A stretch of 64,000 bases of DNA. Source: an uncultured Alphaproteobacteria bacterium (GTDB lineage: Bacteria; Pseudomonadota; Alphaproteobacteria; Rhizobiales; Ancalomicrobiaceae). Made by a program: the position numbers and the translations under genes. Below, piece after piece: positions 8,658-16,875 of this stretch; the stretch's first letter is position 1; the number at the start of each line of letters is the position of its first letter. The DNA is taken from positions 43,446 through 107,445 of the forward strand of contig CALMFH010000153.1 in assembly GCA_937864925.1 (NCBI GenBank), read 5' to 3'. The notes below the pieces were generated by a model that worked only from the letters and a program-made list of their open reading frames with translations, made no database searches and was not told where the DNA came from.

Positions 8658-9543
8658 GTCCACCGCTCCTTCTGGCGAGAAGCCCGTCGGGGAAGAAGTT
8701 GAGGGTGACGAGGATGACCGCGAGCAGGAACGAGTTCATGAACTCGGGCGACACGTAGAAGGAGAACAGGTTGGTGGCGATGCCGACCAGGATGCCGCCG
8801 AGCGCGGCACCGGGAAGGCTGGCGAAGCCGCCGACCACCGCGGCGGTGAAGGCCTGGAGCATGAAGGACGACACCGTGGTGGAGGAGAGGAAGGTCGTCG
8901 GCACGATGAGCAGTGCCGCCACCAGACCGAGGACGGCGCTCACCAGCCACGAGAAGAGATGAACCCGCCGCAGGTCGAGACCGCAGACGCGGCTGGCGAA
9001 GGGGTTCGACGAGGTGGCGCGGAAGGCGATGCCGAGCCGGGTCCGCTCGATGACCAGGAACAGCGAGCCGATGATGAGCAGGGTCACCACCAGAACGGTG
9101 AGGTCGTAGGAGGTGATCCGCACACCGGCGAGCGACAGGCCGAAGCGGGGGATCGGCAGATCGAGATTGACGATCTCGGCGCCGAACACCAGCTGGATCG
9201 CGCCCTGCAGGATCAGGCCTATGCCGAGCGTGGCGATGGTGCTGGCGAGATCCGACTTGAAGACGATCGGCGCGATCAGCGCATAACTCAGCACCGCGAT
9301 GCAGGCGACCAGTGCAACCGCCGTGGCGACGGCGCCGCCCCACGACAGGTTGGCGAGACCGCCGCTGGAGAAGCCGTAGACCAGGAAGGCGGCGAGGCCG
9401 GCGAGATTGCCGTGGGCGAAGTTCACCACGCGCGAACTCTTGTAGATCATCACCAGACCGAGCGCGCCGAGGCCGTAGAGACAGCCCGAGACGATGCCCG
9501 ACCAGAGGAGTGGCGGCAGATCCCCGACGAGGGTCTTCAACAT
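8650..9543 (-). CDS. livH: Branched-chain-type ABC transporter permease LivH (second set)
   Basis: A 297-residue integral membrane permease, identical in length to the LivH at 2425-3318 and sharing WSGIVSGCLYGLGALGLVMI near the N-terminus and IVPTTFLSSTTVSSFML in the middle. ATG 9541-9543 is preceded by GGAGTGACGAC. Only 4 bases separate it from the dehydrogenase gene upstream, so it is co-transcribed with the metabolic genes rather than directly following livK. Confidence 0.93.
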   Translation of the reverse strand: MLKTLVGDLPPLLWSGIVSGCLYGLGALGLVMIYKSSRVVNFAHGNLAGLAAFLVYGFSSGGLANLSWGGAVATAVALVACIAVLSYALIAPIVFKSDLASTIATLGIGLILQGAIQLVFGAEIVNLDLPIPRFGLSLAGVRITSYDLTVLVVTLLIIGSLFLVIERTRLGIAFRATSSNPFASRVCGLDLRRVHLFSWLVSAVLGLVAALLIVPTTFLSSTTVSSFMLQAFTAAVVGGFASLPGAALGGILVGIATNLFSFYVSPEFMNSFLLAVILVTLNFFPDGLLARRSGGRV

Positions 9544-9547
9544 GTCG

Positions 9548-10459
9548 TCACTCCGCTGGGGCGTCGACGGGGCGCCCGGCTTTCTCGATCACCTCGATCA
9601 CGCCGGGGAAGTAGCGCCCGGAAAGTCCTCCGTCTCGTGCAGCCTCATAGTAGTTTCGGGCGATGCCGGTGACCCGCGCCTCGACACCCGTCTCGGCCGC
9701 CAGCCGCAGCACGTAGTCGATGTCCTTGAGGACGTATTCGGGCGGGAAGGCCTTCTCCGGGAAGGCGCGCGGCACCATCGCCTTGAGGCCGTGGTTGCGC
9801 AGCGCGAAGCTGTCGCCGGAGCCCTTGGACACCGCCTCGAGCAGAGTGCGCGGCGCGACGCCGGCGCGCTCGCCGATCACCATCATCTCCGCCAGCGCCA
9901 CCACGTGTTCGAAGAGCAGGGCGTTGTTGATCAGCTTGACCACCTGACCGGAACCGATGTCGCCACAGTGGGTGACGTCCGATCCCATGTGGCGGAGCAG
10001 CGGTTCGATGCGGGCGAAGACCGCGTCGCTGGCGCCGACCATGATGCTGAGTTCGCCGCGCTGCGCCGCTTCACGCGTCCGCGCCACCGGCGCATCGGCG
10101 AAGGAGATGCCGCGCGCGGCGAGAAACGCCCCGATCTCTCGAGCCCCGGCGACCGAGGTGGTGCTGAGGTCGACCACCGTGGTTCCGGATCTCGCCGCGG
10201 CTGCGACCGGGCCGTCGGGTCCGCAGACGGCGCGAACCTGGGCATCTCCGGGAAGCGAGAGGAAGATCACGTCGGCCGCCGCAGCGATGTCGGCAATCGA
10301 GGCGGCCGGCTCCGCCGCAGTGTCGGCGAGGGCCTTCACCGCGTTCGCATCGAGGTCGAAGGCGAGGACGCGGCCTCGGTGCTTGGTCGCCATGTTGCGG
10401 CACATGGGACCTCCCATGACGCCGAGACCGACGAATCCGATCGTCACGTTGTTCGTCAT
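9548..10459 (-). CDS. Beta-hydroxyacid dehydrogenase (3-hydroxyisobutyrate/tartronate-semialdehyde reductase family)
   Basis: A 303-residue NAD(P)-dependent oxidoreductase of the HIBADH family, which interconverts beta-hydroxyacids and semialdehydes. It has the dinucleotide motif FVGLGVMGGPM at the N-terminus, the substrate-loop DAPVARTREAAQRG, and the catalytic-lysine block GQVVKLINN. It lies between an SDR gene (4 bases away) and livH (4 bases away) in one operon, so it probably acts on the acid or a breakdown product brought in by this transporter. It is not the valine-pathway enzyme; that is better represented by the gene at 58925-59812. Confidence 0.85.
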   Translation of the reverse strand: MTNNVTIGFVGLGVMGGPMCRNMATKHRGRVLAFDLDANAVKALADTAAEPAASIADIAAAADVIFLSLPGDAQVRAVCGPDGPVAAAARSGTTVVDLSTTSVAGAREIGAFLAARGISFADAPVARTREAAQRGELSIMVGASDAVFARIEPLLRHMGSDVTHCGDIGSGQVVKLINNALLFEHVVALAEMMVIGERAGVAPRTLLEAVSKGSGDSFALRNHGLKAMVPRAFPEKAFPPEYVLKDIDYVLRLAAETGVEARVTGIARNYYEAARDGGLSGRYFPGVIEVIEKAGRPVDAPAE

Positions 10460-10463
10460 CGCT

Positions 10464-11213
10464 TCAGTCCATCAACATGCCGCCGTTCACGTCGAGCACG
10501 GTTCCCGTGATCCAGTTCGAGGCGGGCGAACAGAGGAACAGGATACCTTGGGCGATGTCTTCGGGTGCGCCATAGCGGCCCAGCGGGACACTGCCGTGCG
10601 CCGACGGAGGAGCCCGGCCGGTGACGTTCGCCCACATCGGCGTCTCGACCGGTCCGGGCGCGACCACGTTGGCATAGACGCCCTTGCTCGCGCCGGCCTT
10701 GGCGACCCACTTCATCAGGCCGTGAACCGCCGACTTGGCCGCGACGTAGGACGGCCCCGAAGCGACGCCGCCGATCTTCGCGGCGATCGAGCCGAGGGCG
10801 ACGATCTTGCCGTACCCCTGCTCGACCATGACCGGGTAGAGCTTCCGGACGGGATTGACGACGCCCATCACGTTGACGTCGAAGATGGCGCTCCATTCCT
10901 CGTCCGTCGAGTCCTGCAGCGGCTTGTTCGAGATCGTGCCGGCGCACAGGACCAGGATGTGGATCGCCGCCCGCTCGCCGAGGACGTCGTCGATCAACGC
11001 CTCGGTGTCGCCCCGCGAGGTGACGTCGCAGCGGCGATAGACGGTGCCCGGCGGCAGTTCGTCGAAGGCCTCGACGATGTCGGTCGCGATCACCCGGGCG
11101 CCGGCGGCGGCGAGGGCCGCGACGACCGCCCGTCCGATGCCGCCGGCGGCGCCGGTGACGAGTGCGATCTGACCATCCAGTCGCGGCGGCCCACTCAAAG
11201 GAGATCCTACCAT
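10464..11213 (-). CDS. Short-chain dehydrogenase/reductase (SDR)
   Basis: A classical SDR of 249 residues: cofactor motif VTGAAGGIGRA at about 19-29, LCAGTIS, catalytic serine in ALGSIAAK, the YVAAK pair, and a C-terminal GTVLDVNGG block. An acidic residue after the second beta strand (TDIVEA) suggests NAD preference. ATG 11211-11213 is preceded by GGAAACGGACC. It is the first metabolic gene after livK in the second Liv operon. It likely oxidises or reduces a hydroxyl or keto group of the imported compound; the substrate is unknown. Confidence 0.85.
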   Translation of the reverse strand: MVGSPLSGPPRLDGQIALVTGAAGGIGRAVVAALAAAGARVIATDIVEAFDELPPGTVYRRCDVTSRGDTEALIDDVLGERAAIHILVLCAGTISNKPLQDSTDEEWSAIFDVNVMGVVNPVRKLYPVMVEQGYGKIVALGSIAAKIGGVASGPSYVAAKSAVHGLMKWVAKAGASKGVYANVVAPGPVETPMWANVTGRAPPSAHGSVPLGRYGAPEDIAQGILFLCSPASNWITGTVLDVNGGMLMD

Positions 11214-11320
11214 GGTCCGTTTCCGATGCTTTCTCTTGGCGTTGGAATGGAGGGGGGCGAAAGGGGGCGGTGTCGCGGCGGATCGGCCGGCCCCCTTCGA
11301 CGACGGAACGCTCACGCGTC

Positions 11321-12529
11321 TCAGCCGGCCTTGGCGTCGAACGCGACCGCCGGATAGGGCTTGAAGTCGCGGACCATGACGAACGAGCCGTTCTTCGCCT
11401 GCTGAATGGCTTCCTGGCGCGTGCCGCGATGGTCGCCGGAGCGGAAGCTCACCTTGCGGGCGCCGCCCACCGACGCACCGACGAGTGCATTGGCCGCCGC
11501 CACGAAGTTGTCGCGGGTGATCGGCTTGCCGGACGCGATCAGCGCTTCGAGAACGACGCCGAACAGCGCCGCATTGCTCCAGCCGTTCAGACCGAACACG
11601 CCGATCGGATCGTTGGGGTAGTACTTGGAGACGGCAGCCCGATAGGCCGCGACTTCCGGCTCGTCGCTCGACACCGGCAGCAACCAGGACGAGAAGTAGA
11701 CGCCGTTGAGAAGGTCGCCGGCGAGCTTGAAGGTCGACGGGTCGGCGGTGAAGAACGGCGCGAACCAGGAGATCTTCAGTCCCTGGCGATCCGCCGCCTT
11801 GAGGGCGCCGGCGAGGTTGGCGTTGGAGCCGAACAGGATCGCCGCCTGGGCGCCGGAATTGGCGACCCGCAGGAGATGCGGGGTGAAGTCGGTGGTCTTC
11901 ACCTCGAAGGAGACCGACTCGGCCGGCGCGACCTTCTGCTCGGCCATGTACAGATCGAAGCCACGCTTCGCCGAACGGCCGAGTTCGTCGTTTTCCCAGA
12001 GCAGCGCGATCTTGTCGAGCTTGAGGTCCTTCAGCGCGTATTCGGCGTTGGAGGCGGCCGACCAGCCGTAGTCGGGGAGCAGCGGGAAGATGTTCGGTTC
12101 CGCGAAGAACGCACTGGCGCCACCGATCGGCCCGAGCATCGGCAGACCCGCCTCCTTGGCGTAGGGGATGACGGCGACGTTGGTGGCGGTACCGACCGAC
12201 GCGACCAGCGAGAAGATCTTGTCCTCTTCGACCATGCGCTTGGTCACCGCGACGCTGCGGGCCGGGTCGTAGCCGTCGTCGAGGGTGACGTACTTGATCT
12301 TCCAACCGCGAATGCCGCCGGTCTCGTTGACATGGCGGAAGTAGGATTCCGCCGCGTGAGTGAGGATCGCATAGAACGGCACCGGCCCGGTGACCGGGGT
12401 GAAGCCACCGACGGTGATCGTCTTGCTCGCCTCGTCGACGCCGATCTCGGCCGCCAGCGAGGACCGCAGGGGCAGCGCCGCGCCGAGAGCCGCCGCGCCG
12501 AAGAGTTTCAGTGCACTGCGTCGATCCAT
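11321..12529 (-). CDS. livK: Liv-type periplasmic substrate-binding protein (second set)
   Basis: An intact 402-residue binding protein with a twin-arginine-style signal (MDRRSALKLFG, then a hydrophobic run to SSLAAE). The mature part has ITVGGFTPVTGPVPFYA, GGIRGWKIKYVTLDDGYDPARS and NIFPLLPDYGW. It is clearly paralogous to the frameshifted gene at 3315-4585 throughout. The start is ATG 12527-12529 with GGGAGG nearby. A leader with a palindromic operator and a TTGACA box lies upstream. It leads the operon livK-SDR-HIBADH-livH-livM-livG-livF-SMP-30. Confidence 0.92.
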   Translation of the reverse strand: MDRRSALKLFGAAALGAALPLRSSLAAEIGVDEASKTITVGGFTPVTGPVPFYAILTHAAESYFRHVNETGGIRGWKIKYVTLDDGYDPARSVAVTKRMVEEDKIFSLVASVGTATNVAVIPYAKEAGLPMLGPIGGASAFFAEPNIFPLLPDYGWSAASNAEYALKDLKLDKIALLWENDELGRSAKRGFDLYMAEQKVAPAESVSFEVKTTDFTPHLLRVANSGAQAAILFGSNANLAGALKAADRQGLKISWFAPFFTADPSTFKLAGDLLNGVYFSSWLLPVSSDEPEVAAYRAAVSKYYPNDPIGVFGLNGWSNAALFGVVLEALIASGKPITRDNFVAAANALVGASVGGARKVSFRSGDHRGTRQEAIQQAKNGSFVMVRDFKPYPAVAFDAKAG

Positions 12530-12579
12530 CGTGTCCTCCCATCGATCGCGCGCCGGCGTTTCCCGCCTTGTCGGCTTCA

Positions 12580-12608
12580 TGTGTAGGCGGCCCTACCGGC
12601 GATGTCAA
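12580..12608 (-). promoter_or_regulatory. Predicted promoter of the second Liv operon
   Basis: On the minus strand TTGACA (12603-12608) is followed after 17 bases by TACACA (12580-12585). The operator GATGCATAATGCATC lies 6 bases upstream of the -35 box. That is an upstream position, unlike the operators that cover the -10 or start site in the sister promoters. The -10 box is weak. Confidence 0.45.
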
Positions 12609-12614
12609 GCATAC

Positions 12615-12629
12615 GATGCATAATGCATC
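12615..12629. promoter_or_regulatory. Palindromic operator site 1, GATGCATAATGCATC
   Basis: A perfect 15-base palindrome around a central A. It lies between the CitE-like lyase gene stop and the livK gene, directly upstream of the livK -35 box. The same core recurs at 24346-24358 and in variant form at 13456-13475, 24129-24149 and 24711-24723. The nearest regulator gene is the FCD-type GntR at 13590, which I infer to bind it. Confidence 0.7.
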
Positions 12630-12648
12630 ATTCAGAAAGACTGTTCTC

Positions 12649-13443
12649 TCACCGTCGTTTCGCCAGCAGCGCCCGGGCCCGCTCCACCACCGGGCGATCC
12701 ACCATCTTGCCGTCGAGCGAAACGGCGCCGCCGCCGGCCGCTTCGATCGCTCCGACGACGCGTTCGGCCCAGGCCAGCTCTTCCGTGCCGGGTAGAAAAC
12801 CTCCGTTCACCGGCTCGATCTGGCTCGGATGGATGCAGAGCTTGCCGCCGAAGCCGAGGGCCTTCGCTCGCGCCACCCTCACGGCCAGCGCCGAAGGATC
12901 GGCGAGCGAGGGAAACACTCCGTCGATCGGTGCCGGTAGACCTGCATGCCGCGACTCGAGCGCGAGTTGCAGGCGGACCGGGTCGAGTTCCCGGTCGGCC
13001 TCCTCGACCCCGGAATCGAGCGAGAAATCCAGGTTTCCGAAGGCGACGCGGGCGATACCGCTCTCCGTACAGATCTTCCGCACCTGCATGAGTCCGGCCA
13101 CGGATTCGATCAGAGCGGTGATCTCGATGTTCGGCCCGAGTTCATGTCGGACGACCCGCAGGACGTCCGGCTCGGCCTTGGGGACCATGACGCGCGTGAT
13201 CCCGCCGCGACCGATCGCAGCGACATCGCTTTCGAACCAGGGGCTGTCGAGACCGTTGATTCTGACCATCGCTTCGGTTCGACCGGCCCAGGTGGCGACG
13301 GCCTCACGTGCGGCCTCCTTGCCTTCCGGGCGAACCGCGTCCTCGAGGTCGACGATGACCCGGTCGGCACCACTGGCGAGCGCCTTGTCGAAGCGATCGG
13401 GGCGTTCGGCGGGGACGAAGAGATAGGACCGTTCGAGGGGCAT
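12649..13443 (-). CDS. HpcH/HpaI aldolase / CitE-like acyl-CoA lyase
   Basis: A 264-residue TIM-barrel lyase of the CitE family, which cleaves (or forms) beta-hydroxyacyl-CoA thioesters such as citramalyl-CoA or malyl-CoA. Visible family features are LFVPAERPDRFDKA, VDLEDAV (about 31-37), Arg61, VMVPKAE, metal-ligand candidates Glu113 (ALIES) and Asp139 (FGNLDF), and GKLCIHPSQIEPVN near the C-terminus. The start is ATG 13441-13443 with GAGG 7 bases before. The gene has its own operator-covered promoter and lies between the transporter operon and the GntR gene. With the MaoC hydratases and CoA-transferases nearby, a citramalyl-CoA-lyase-like role is a reasonable inference. Confidence 0.85.
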   Translation of the reverse strand: MPLERSYLFVPAERPDRFDKALASGADRVIVDLEDAVRPEGKEAAREAVATWAGRTEAMVRINGLDSPWFESDVAAIGRGGITRVMVPKAEPDVLRVVRHELGPNIEITALIESVAGLMQVRKICTESGIARVAFGNLDFSLDSGVEEADRELDPVRLQLALESRHAGLPAPIDGVFPSLADPSALAVRVARAKALGFGGKLCIHPSQIEPVNGGFLPGTEELAWAERVVGAIEAAGGGAVSLDGKMVDRPVVERARALLAKRR

Positions 13444-13455
13444 TGTAATCCTCAG

Positions 13456-13475
13456 CTGCATTCTGCATGATGCAT
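13456..13475. promoter_or_regulatory. Overlapping operator pair (site 2) between citE-like and gntR genes
   Basis: Two overlapping copies of the motif are present: CTGCATTCTGCAT at 13456-13468 and CTGCATGATGCAT at 13463-13475. They sit at the start region of a predicted minus-strand promoter: TTGCGG at 13497-13502, a 17-base spacer, and TAAAAT at 13474-13479. Binding here should block transcription of the lyase gene. It could also autoregulate the divergent GntR gene, whose ATG is about 115 bases away. Confidence 0.65.
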
Positions 13476-13589
13476 TTTATGCTCGGCTTTTCGATCCCGC
13501 AAGGTTGTGTTAGATGCTGACGGTATGCGGCACCGGAGGAGCGTCTCCCGACGCGGCCGCCAGAGGGACGGGGCGATCCCGACGGCACG

Positions 13590-14255
13590 ATGGAATATCG
13601 AACCAAGGAAGAGCAGGTCGCCGACTATCTTCGCGAGGGCATCCTCTCCGGGCGACTGCCGCGCGGCACCCGGCTGAAGCAGCAGGAAATCGCTCAACAG
13701 CTGAAGATCTCGATCACTCCGGTACGCGAGGCGCTGAAGCTGCTCGAGGCGGAGGGCTACATTTCCTCCGACAGCTACCGCGGCGCCACCGTCGTGCCCT
13801 TCGACATCGGAACCTCGACCGAAGCGCTGAAGCTGCGCATCATGTTGGAGACCCAACTGGTGGAGAGCGCGGCGCGCAACCTGACCTCGGCGGACATCGC
13901 CGAGCTGCAGGTCCTCGCCGATCAGTTCGAGAAGGCCGCCGACAGCGGCGACAGCACCGGCGCCCGTGGCGTCAACTACCGCTTCCATCGCCGAATCTAC
14001 GATTTCGCCGATCTGCCCCAGACCCTCCATTTCGTGCAGGTCCTGTGGGCGCGCTACCCCTTCGACGCGATCAACCGTATCGGAGGCCGGGCCAGCCGCG
14101 CCGCGGAAGAGCATGCCGAACTGTTGCGCAACTTCATCGAAGGCGATGCCGCCGGGGCCATGCTGACCATGCGCCGGCACATCGAATCCGGTTGGGCCGA
14201 GTTCCGCGAGAGCCTCGAAAGCCGCGCCGACGCGAAGCCGACCGACCGGGCCTGA
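13590..14255 (+). CDS. GntR-family transcriptional regulator, FCD subfamily
   Basis: A 221-residue regulator with an N-terminal winged helix (about 7-72, with ISITPVREALKLLEAEGYI being the typical recognition region) and a C-terminal helical FCD effector domain. FCD metal-ligand candidates are Asn129, His133, His175 and His197, fitting the family pattern for binding a metal and a carboxylate effector. Most FCD regulators are repressors released by an organic acid or acyl-CoA. It is divergent from the CitE-like gene across site 2. I infer that it controls the five palindromic sites in 12.6-24.7 kb. The ribosome site is weak. Confidence 0.9.
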   Translation: MEYRTKEEQVADYLREGILSGRLPRGTRLKQQEIAQQLKISITPVREALKLLEAEGYISSDSYRGATVVPFDIGTSTEALKLRIMLETQLVESAARNLTSADIAELQVLADQFEKAADSGDSTGARGVNYRFHRRIYDFADLPQTLHFVQVLWARYPFDAINRIGGRASRAAEEHAELLRNFIEGDAAGAMLTMRRHIESGWAEFRESLESRADAKPTDRA

Positions 14256-14278
14256 GACCCGATCGAGAGTTCTCACCC

Positions 14279-14857
14279 ATGAAACCCTCCATGCTTCTGG
14301 TCATGGACATGATCAACGACCTCGTCCATGCCGACGGGGCCGGCGCCAAGACCTATGTGCCGCTGATGGCCGAACGCGACGTCCTCGGCCGCACCCGTGC
14401 CTTCGTCGATCGCGCCCGTGCCGCCGGCGTCCTCGTCGGCTACGTCCGCGTCGCCTTCGCCCCGGACTATCGCGACTGTCCGCCGAATTCGCCGGTCTTC
14501 TCCCGCGCCCGCGACAACGGCCTGTTCCGGCTCGGCACCTGGGGCACCGAGGTGCACGACGCGGTGGCACCGGCGGAAGGCGACTTCGACTTCGTCAAGC
14601 CGCGGGTCAGCCCGTTCTACGGCACGGCGCTCGAACCGGCGTTGCGTGCCCGCGGCATCGAGCGTCTCTTCCTCTGCGGCGTCTCGACCAACGGCGTGGT
14701 TCACACCGGCGCGCGCGAGGCCCACGACCGCGACTACGAGACGATCGTGCTCGAAGACTGCTGCGCCGGAGCGACCGTCGAGGAGCACGCCAACGCGCTG
14801 AAGTGCGTCGCGCGCTTCGCCGCCATTCGCGACGGCGCCACCATCGACTTCGCCTGA
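14279..14857 (+). CDS. Isochorismatase-family cysteine hydrolase
   Basis: A 192-residue hydrolase of the isochorismatase/nicotinamidase-like superfamily. The catalytic triad is visible: Asp10 (VMDMIND), Lys107 (FVKPRVSPF) and Cys133 (LCGVSTNGVV). Members hydrolyse amides such as maleamate, N-carbamoyl compounds or nicotinamide. It begins 23 bases after the gntR stop on the same strand, so it is probably co-transcribed and autoregulated with it. In this catabolic setting it may release the free acid from an amide, but the substrate is not deducible. Confidence 0.88.
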   Translation: MKPSMLLVMDMINDLVHADGAGAKTYVPLMAERDVLGRTRAFVDRARAAGVLVGYVRVAFAPDYRDCPPNSPVFSRARDNGLFRLGTWGTEVHDAVAPAEGDFDFVKPRVSPFYGTALEPALRARGIERLFLCGVSTNGVVHTGAREAHDRDYETIVLEDCCAGATVEEHANALKCVARFAAIRDGATIDFA

Positions 14858-14865
14858 GAAAGAAG

Positions 14866-14903
14866 AGCCGGGTGAGCGGGTCTCGCGACCCCTTCACCCG
14901 GCT
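14866..14903. terminator. Stem-loop between convergent operons
   Basis: AGCCGGGTGA (14866-14875) pairs exactly with TCACCCGGCT (14894-14903), with a second short stem GGGTC/GACCC inside the loop. It follows the hydrolase stop by 8 bases and precedes the stop of the convergent binding-protein gene at 14999. It can serve both strands. There is no long T-run. Confidence 0.55.
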
Positions 14904-14998
14904 TCGACCGCAACGCCGGGGACGCGGGAGGTTCGCCCGGCGCAACGGTAGTTTCGGCCGGAGGACGTCATCGGGCGTCGCCGGCCGAGAGAGTCGCG

Positions 14999-16036
14999 TC
15001 AGGGCCGTGACCAACCGGTGTCCATCACGTCGGCGGCGGCGACCTGTTTCACCTCGTCGCCGAAGCGCAGCATGAAGTCGCGGTTCTGTTCGAACTGGCC
15101 GGGCGTGAAGGCGAGCGGCACCGAGACCGTCGCCGCCTGATCGGCGACCGCCTTCTGGACGAGGCCGAGGTCGGTCTGCGGAAAATACTGCTCCTGGATG
15201 AGGCGCCCGGCCTTCGCCGGATCGGCGCGCACCAATGCGCCGCCCTTCGCCAGACCGGTGACCAGACGGCCTATCGGATCCGCCTTCGAAGCGAGGACGT
15301 CGGGCTTCGCCCCCAGCACCGTGTAGAGGAAGTTCTCGAGCCCCGGAACCTCGCCCTGCGAGGGCCGCGCCGCCCAGACGGCGAGCCCGTCTTCCACCGC
15401 CCGGTTGTTGGCCGGCGCGGTGGTGTTGAAGCCGTCGATCTGGCCCGACTTCAGCGCGGCGTACATCTGATCGAGCTTGACCACAGTGAGAGTGACGTTG
15501 CGATCGGGATCGAGACCACCGAGCATGACGAGATGGCGCCACAGCTTGTCGGTGCCGCTGCCGCGCCCGGAGATCGCCAGCGTCAGCCCCTTGAGCCGCG
15601 CCATGCGTTCGGCGAGCGGCATCTTCTCGGTGAGGCCGATCTTCTCGGCGGCCTTGACACTGATCACCGCGTCGCTGGCGTACTGCACCATCAGCGGCGC
15701 GAAGGCCTTGATCTTCTGCCCCTTCGATGCGGCGAGGATGATGTCGCTCATCACCAGACCGCAGACGTCGACGCTGCCGCCGAGGGTGGCGGCCATCGCG
15801 TTGGTGCCGCCGCCGGTGTTGACGAAAGTGACGTCGAGACCCTCGGCGTCCAGGAAGCCGGCCGCCTTGGCGGTGAGGAGCGGCAGGTAGGCGAAGGTGA
15901 AGCCGCCGATGCCCACGGTGAGCGGTAATGCCCCGGCCGCAGCAGCACGTTGCGGGCCGAGCCCGGCCAGGGCGGTCAGCGCCAGGGATCCCGCCCCCCA
16001 TCGGCCGAAGGTTCGCAAGGCGTCGCGTCTGTCCAT
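14999..16036 (-). CDS. NitT/TauT-type ABC transporter substrate-binding protein
   Basis: A 345-residue periplasmic protein of the nitrate/sulfonate/taurine type (SsuA/THI5-like fold). The signal is twin-arginine-like (MDRRDALRTFGRWGAG, hydrophobic run, then AAAAG). The mature start LTVGIGGFTFAYLPLLTAKAAG followed by DVTFVNTGGGTNAMAAT and DVCGLVMSDI is typical. ATG 16034-16036 lies behind GGGAGGAAGAGTG. It is the last gene of a nine-gene minus-strand operon, so it probably delivers the compound metabolised by the CoA enzymes encoded upstream. Confidence 0.88.
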   Translation of the reverse strand: MDRRDALRTFGRWGAGSLALTALAGLGPQRAAAAGALPLTVGIGGFTFAYLPLLTAKAAGFLDAEGLDVTFVNTGGGTNAMAATLGGSVDVCGLVMSDIILAASKGQKIKAFAPLMVQYASDAVISVKAAEKIGLTEKMPLAERMARLKGLTLAISGRGSGTDKLWRHLVMLGGLDPDRNVTLTVVKLDQMYAALKSGQIDGFNTTAPANNRAVEDGLAVWAARPSQGEVPGLENFLYTVLGAKPDVLASKADPIGRLVTGLAKGGALVRADPAKAGRLIQEQYFPQTDLGLVQKAVADQAATVSVPLAFTPGQFEQNRDFMLRFGDEVKQVAAADVMDTGWSRP

Positions 16037-16080
16037 CACTCTTCCTCCCAGGGTTCCACCCGCGTTCCGTCGCGGTGTGT

Positions 16081-16875
16081 TCATCTCCATCGAAAGATCC
16101 GGTGTTCGAGCCGCCCCAGCCCTTCGTTGAGAGCTGCGGTCACGACCATCAGGGCGAAGAGCGCGGCGAAGACCCCCGCCGTATCGAGCTGGCCGGCGGC
16201 GTTCTGGGTGAGGAAGCCGATGCCGGCATTGGAGGCCATCATCTCGGCCGCCACCGCGCCGACGAAGCCGTAGGGCAGGCCGAGCTTCAGGCCGGAGAAG
16301 ACCCAGGGCAGCGCCGAGGGAAAGGTCACGCGCCGATGCACCGTGAACCGCCCGGCGCCCATGATCCGGAGCGCGTCGACCATCTTGCGGTCCGCTTGGG
16401 CGATGCCGCCGATCGTGCTGAAGAGCACCAGGAAGAAGACGCTCACCGCCGCGAGGACGATCTTCGGCGCCAGGCCGATGCCGAACCACATGATGAACAA
16501 CGGCGCCAACGCCACTTTCGGCACACCGTAGACGGCGGTGAGGAACGGATCGACCGTCCGCCGCAGGATGTCGCTCGAGCCGATGACGAAAGCGGCGAGA
16601 ATGCCGAAGGCGGCGCCGAAGACGAAGCCGGTGGCGGTCTCCTTGAAGGTCACCAGGAGGTGATACTGGAGCGCGCCCGACCGGGTCCATTTCACCAGGG
16701 TCGCCCCGATCGCCGATGGGCTCGACACCCAGAATGGGTCGAGGAGCGGCCCCGAGGCGAGTTGCCAGGTCCCGAGGAAGGCGACGAGGAACAGCGCTCG
16801 ATAGAACCAGACCGCGTCGAGGCGCCGAAGTTTCCCGGCGAACGCGGAAGGCGGTGTCGTCGGTCCGTCGCTCAT
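16081..16875 (-). CDS. NitT/TauT-type ABC transporter permease
   Basis: A 264-residue inner-membrane permease (BPD-transport family, about six helices). The cytoplasmic coupling loop is seen in DALRIMGAGRFTVHRRVTFP, followed by LPWVFSGLKLGLPYGFVGAVAAEM, a typical SsuC/TauC arrangement. ATG 16873-16875 overlaps the stop of the ATPase gene by 4 bases. It works with the ATPase (16872-17696) and binding protein (14999-16036). Confidence 0.9.
   Translation of the reverse strand: MSDGPTTPPSAFAGKLRRLDAVWFYRALFLVAFLGTWQLASGPLLDPFWVSSPSAIGATLVKWTRSGALQYHLLVTFKETATGFVFGAAFGILAAFVIGSSDILRRTVDPFLTAVYGVPKVALAPLFIMWFGIGLAPKIVLAAVSVFFLVLFSTIGGIAQADRKMVDALRIMGAGRFTVHRRVTFPSALPWVFSGLKLGLPYGFVGAVAAEMMASNAGIGFLTQNAAGQLDTAGVFAALFALMVVTAALNEGLGRLEHRIFRWR

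Noticed and set aside
10464..12608. Minus-strand frame of 714 codons that could be read as one fused protein
   Set aside because: Only its last 249 codons, from the ATG at 11213, are an SDR. The upstream part is the wrong frame of the livK gene, which is intact in another frame with signal peptide and binding-protein motifs.
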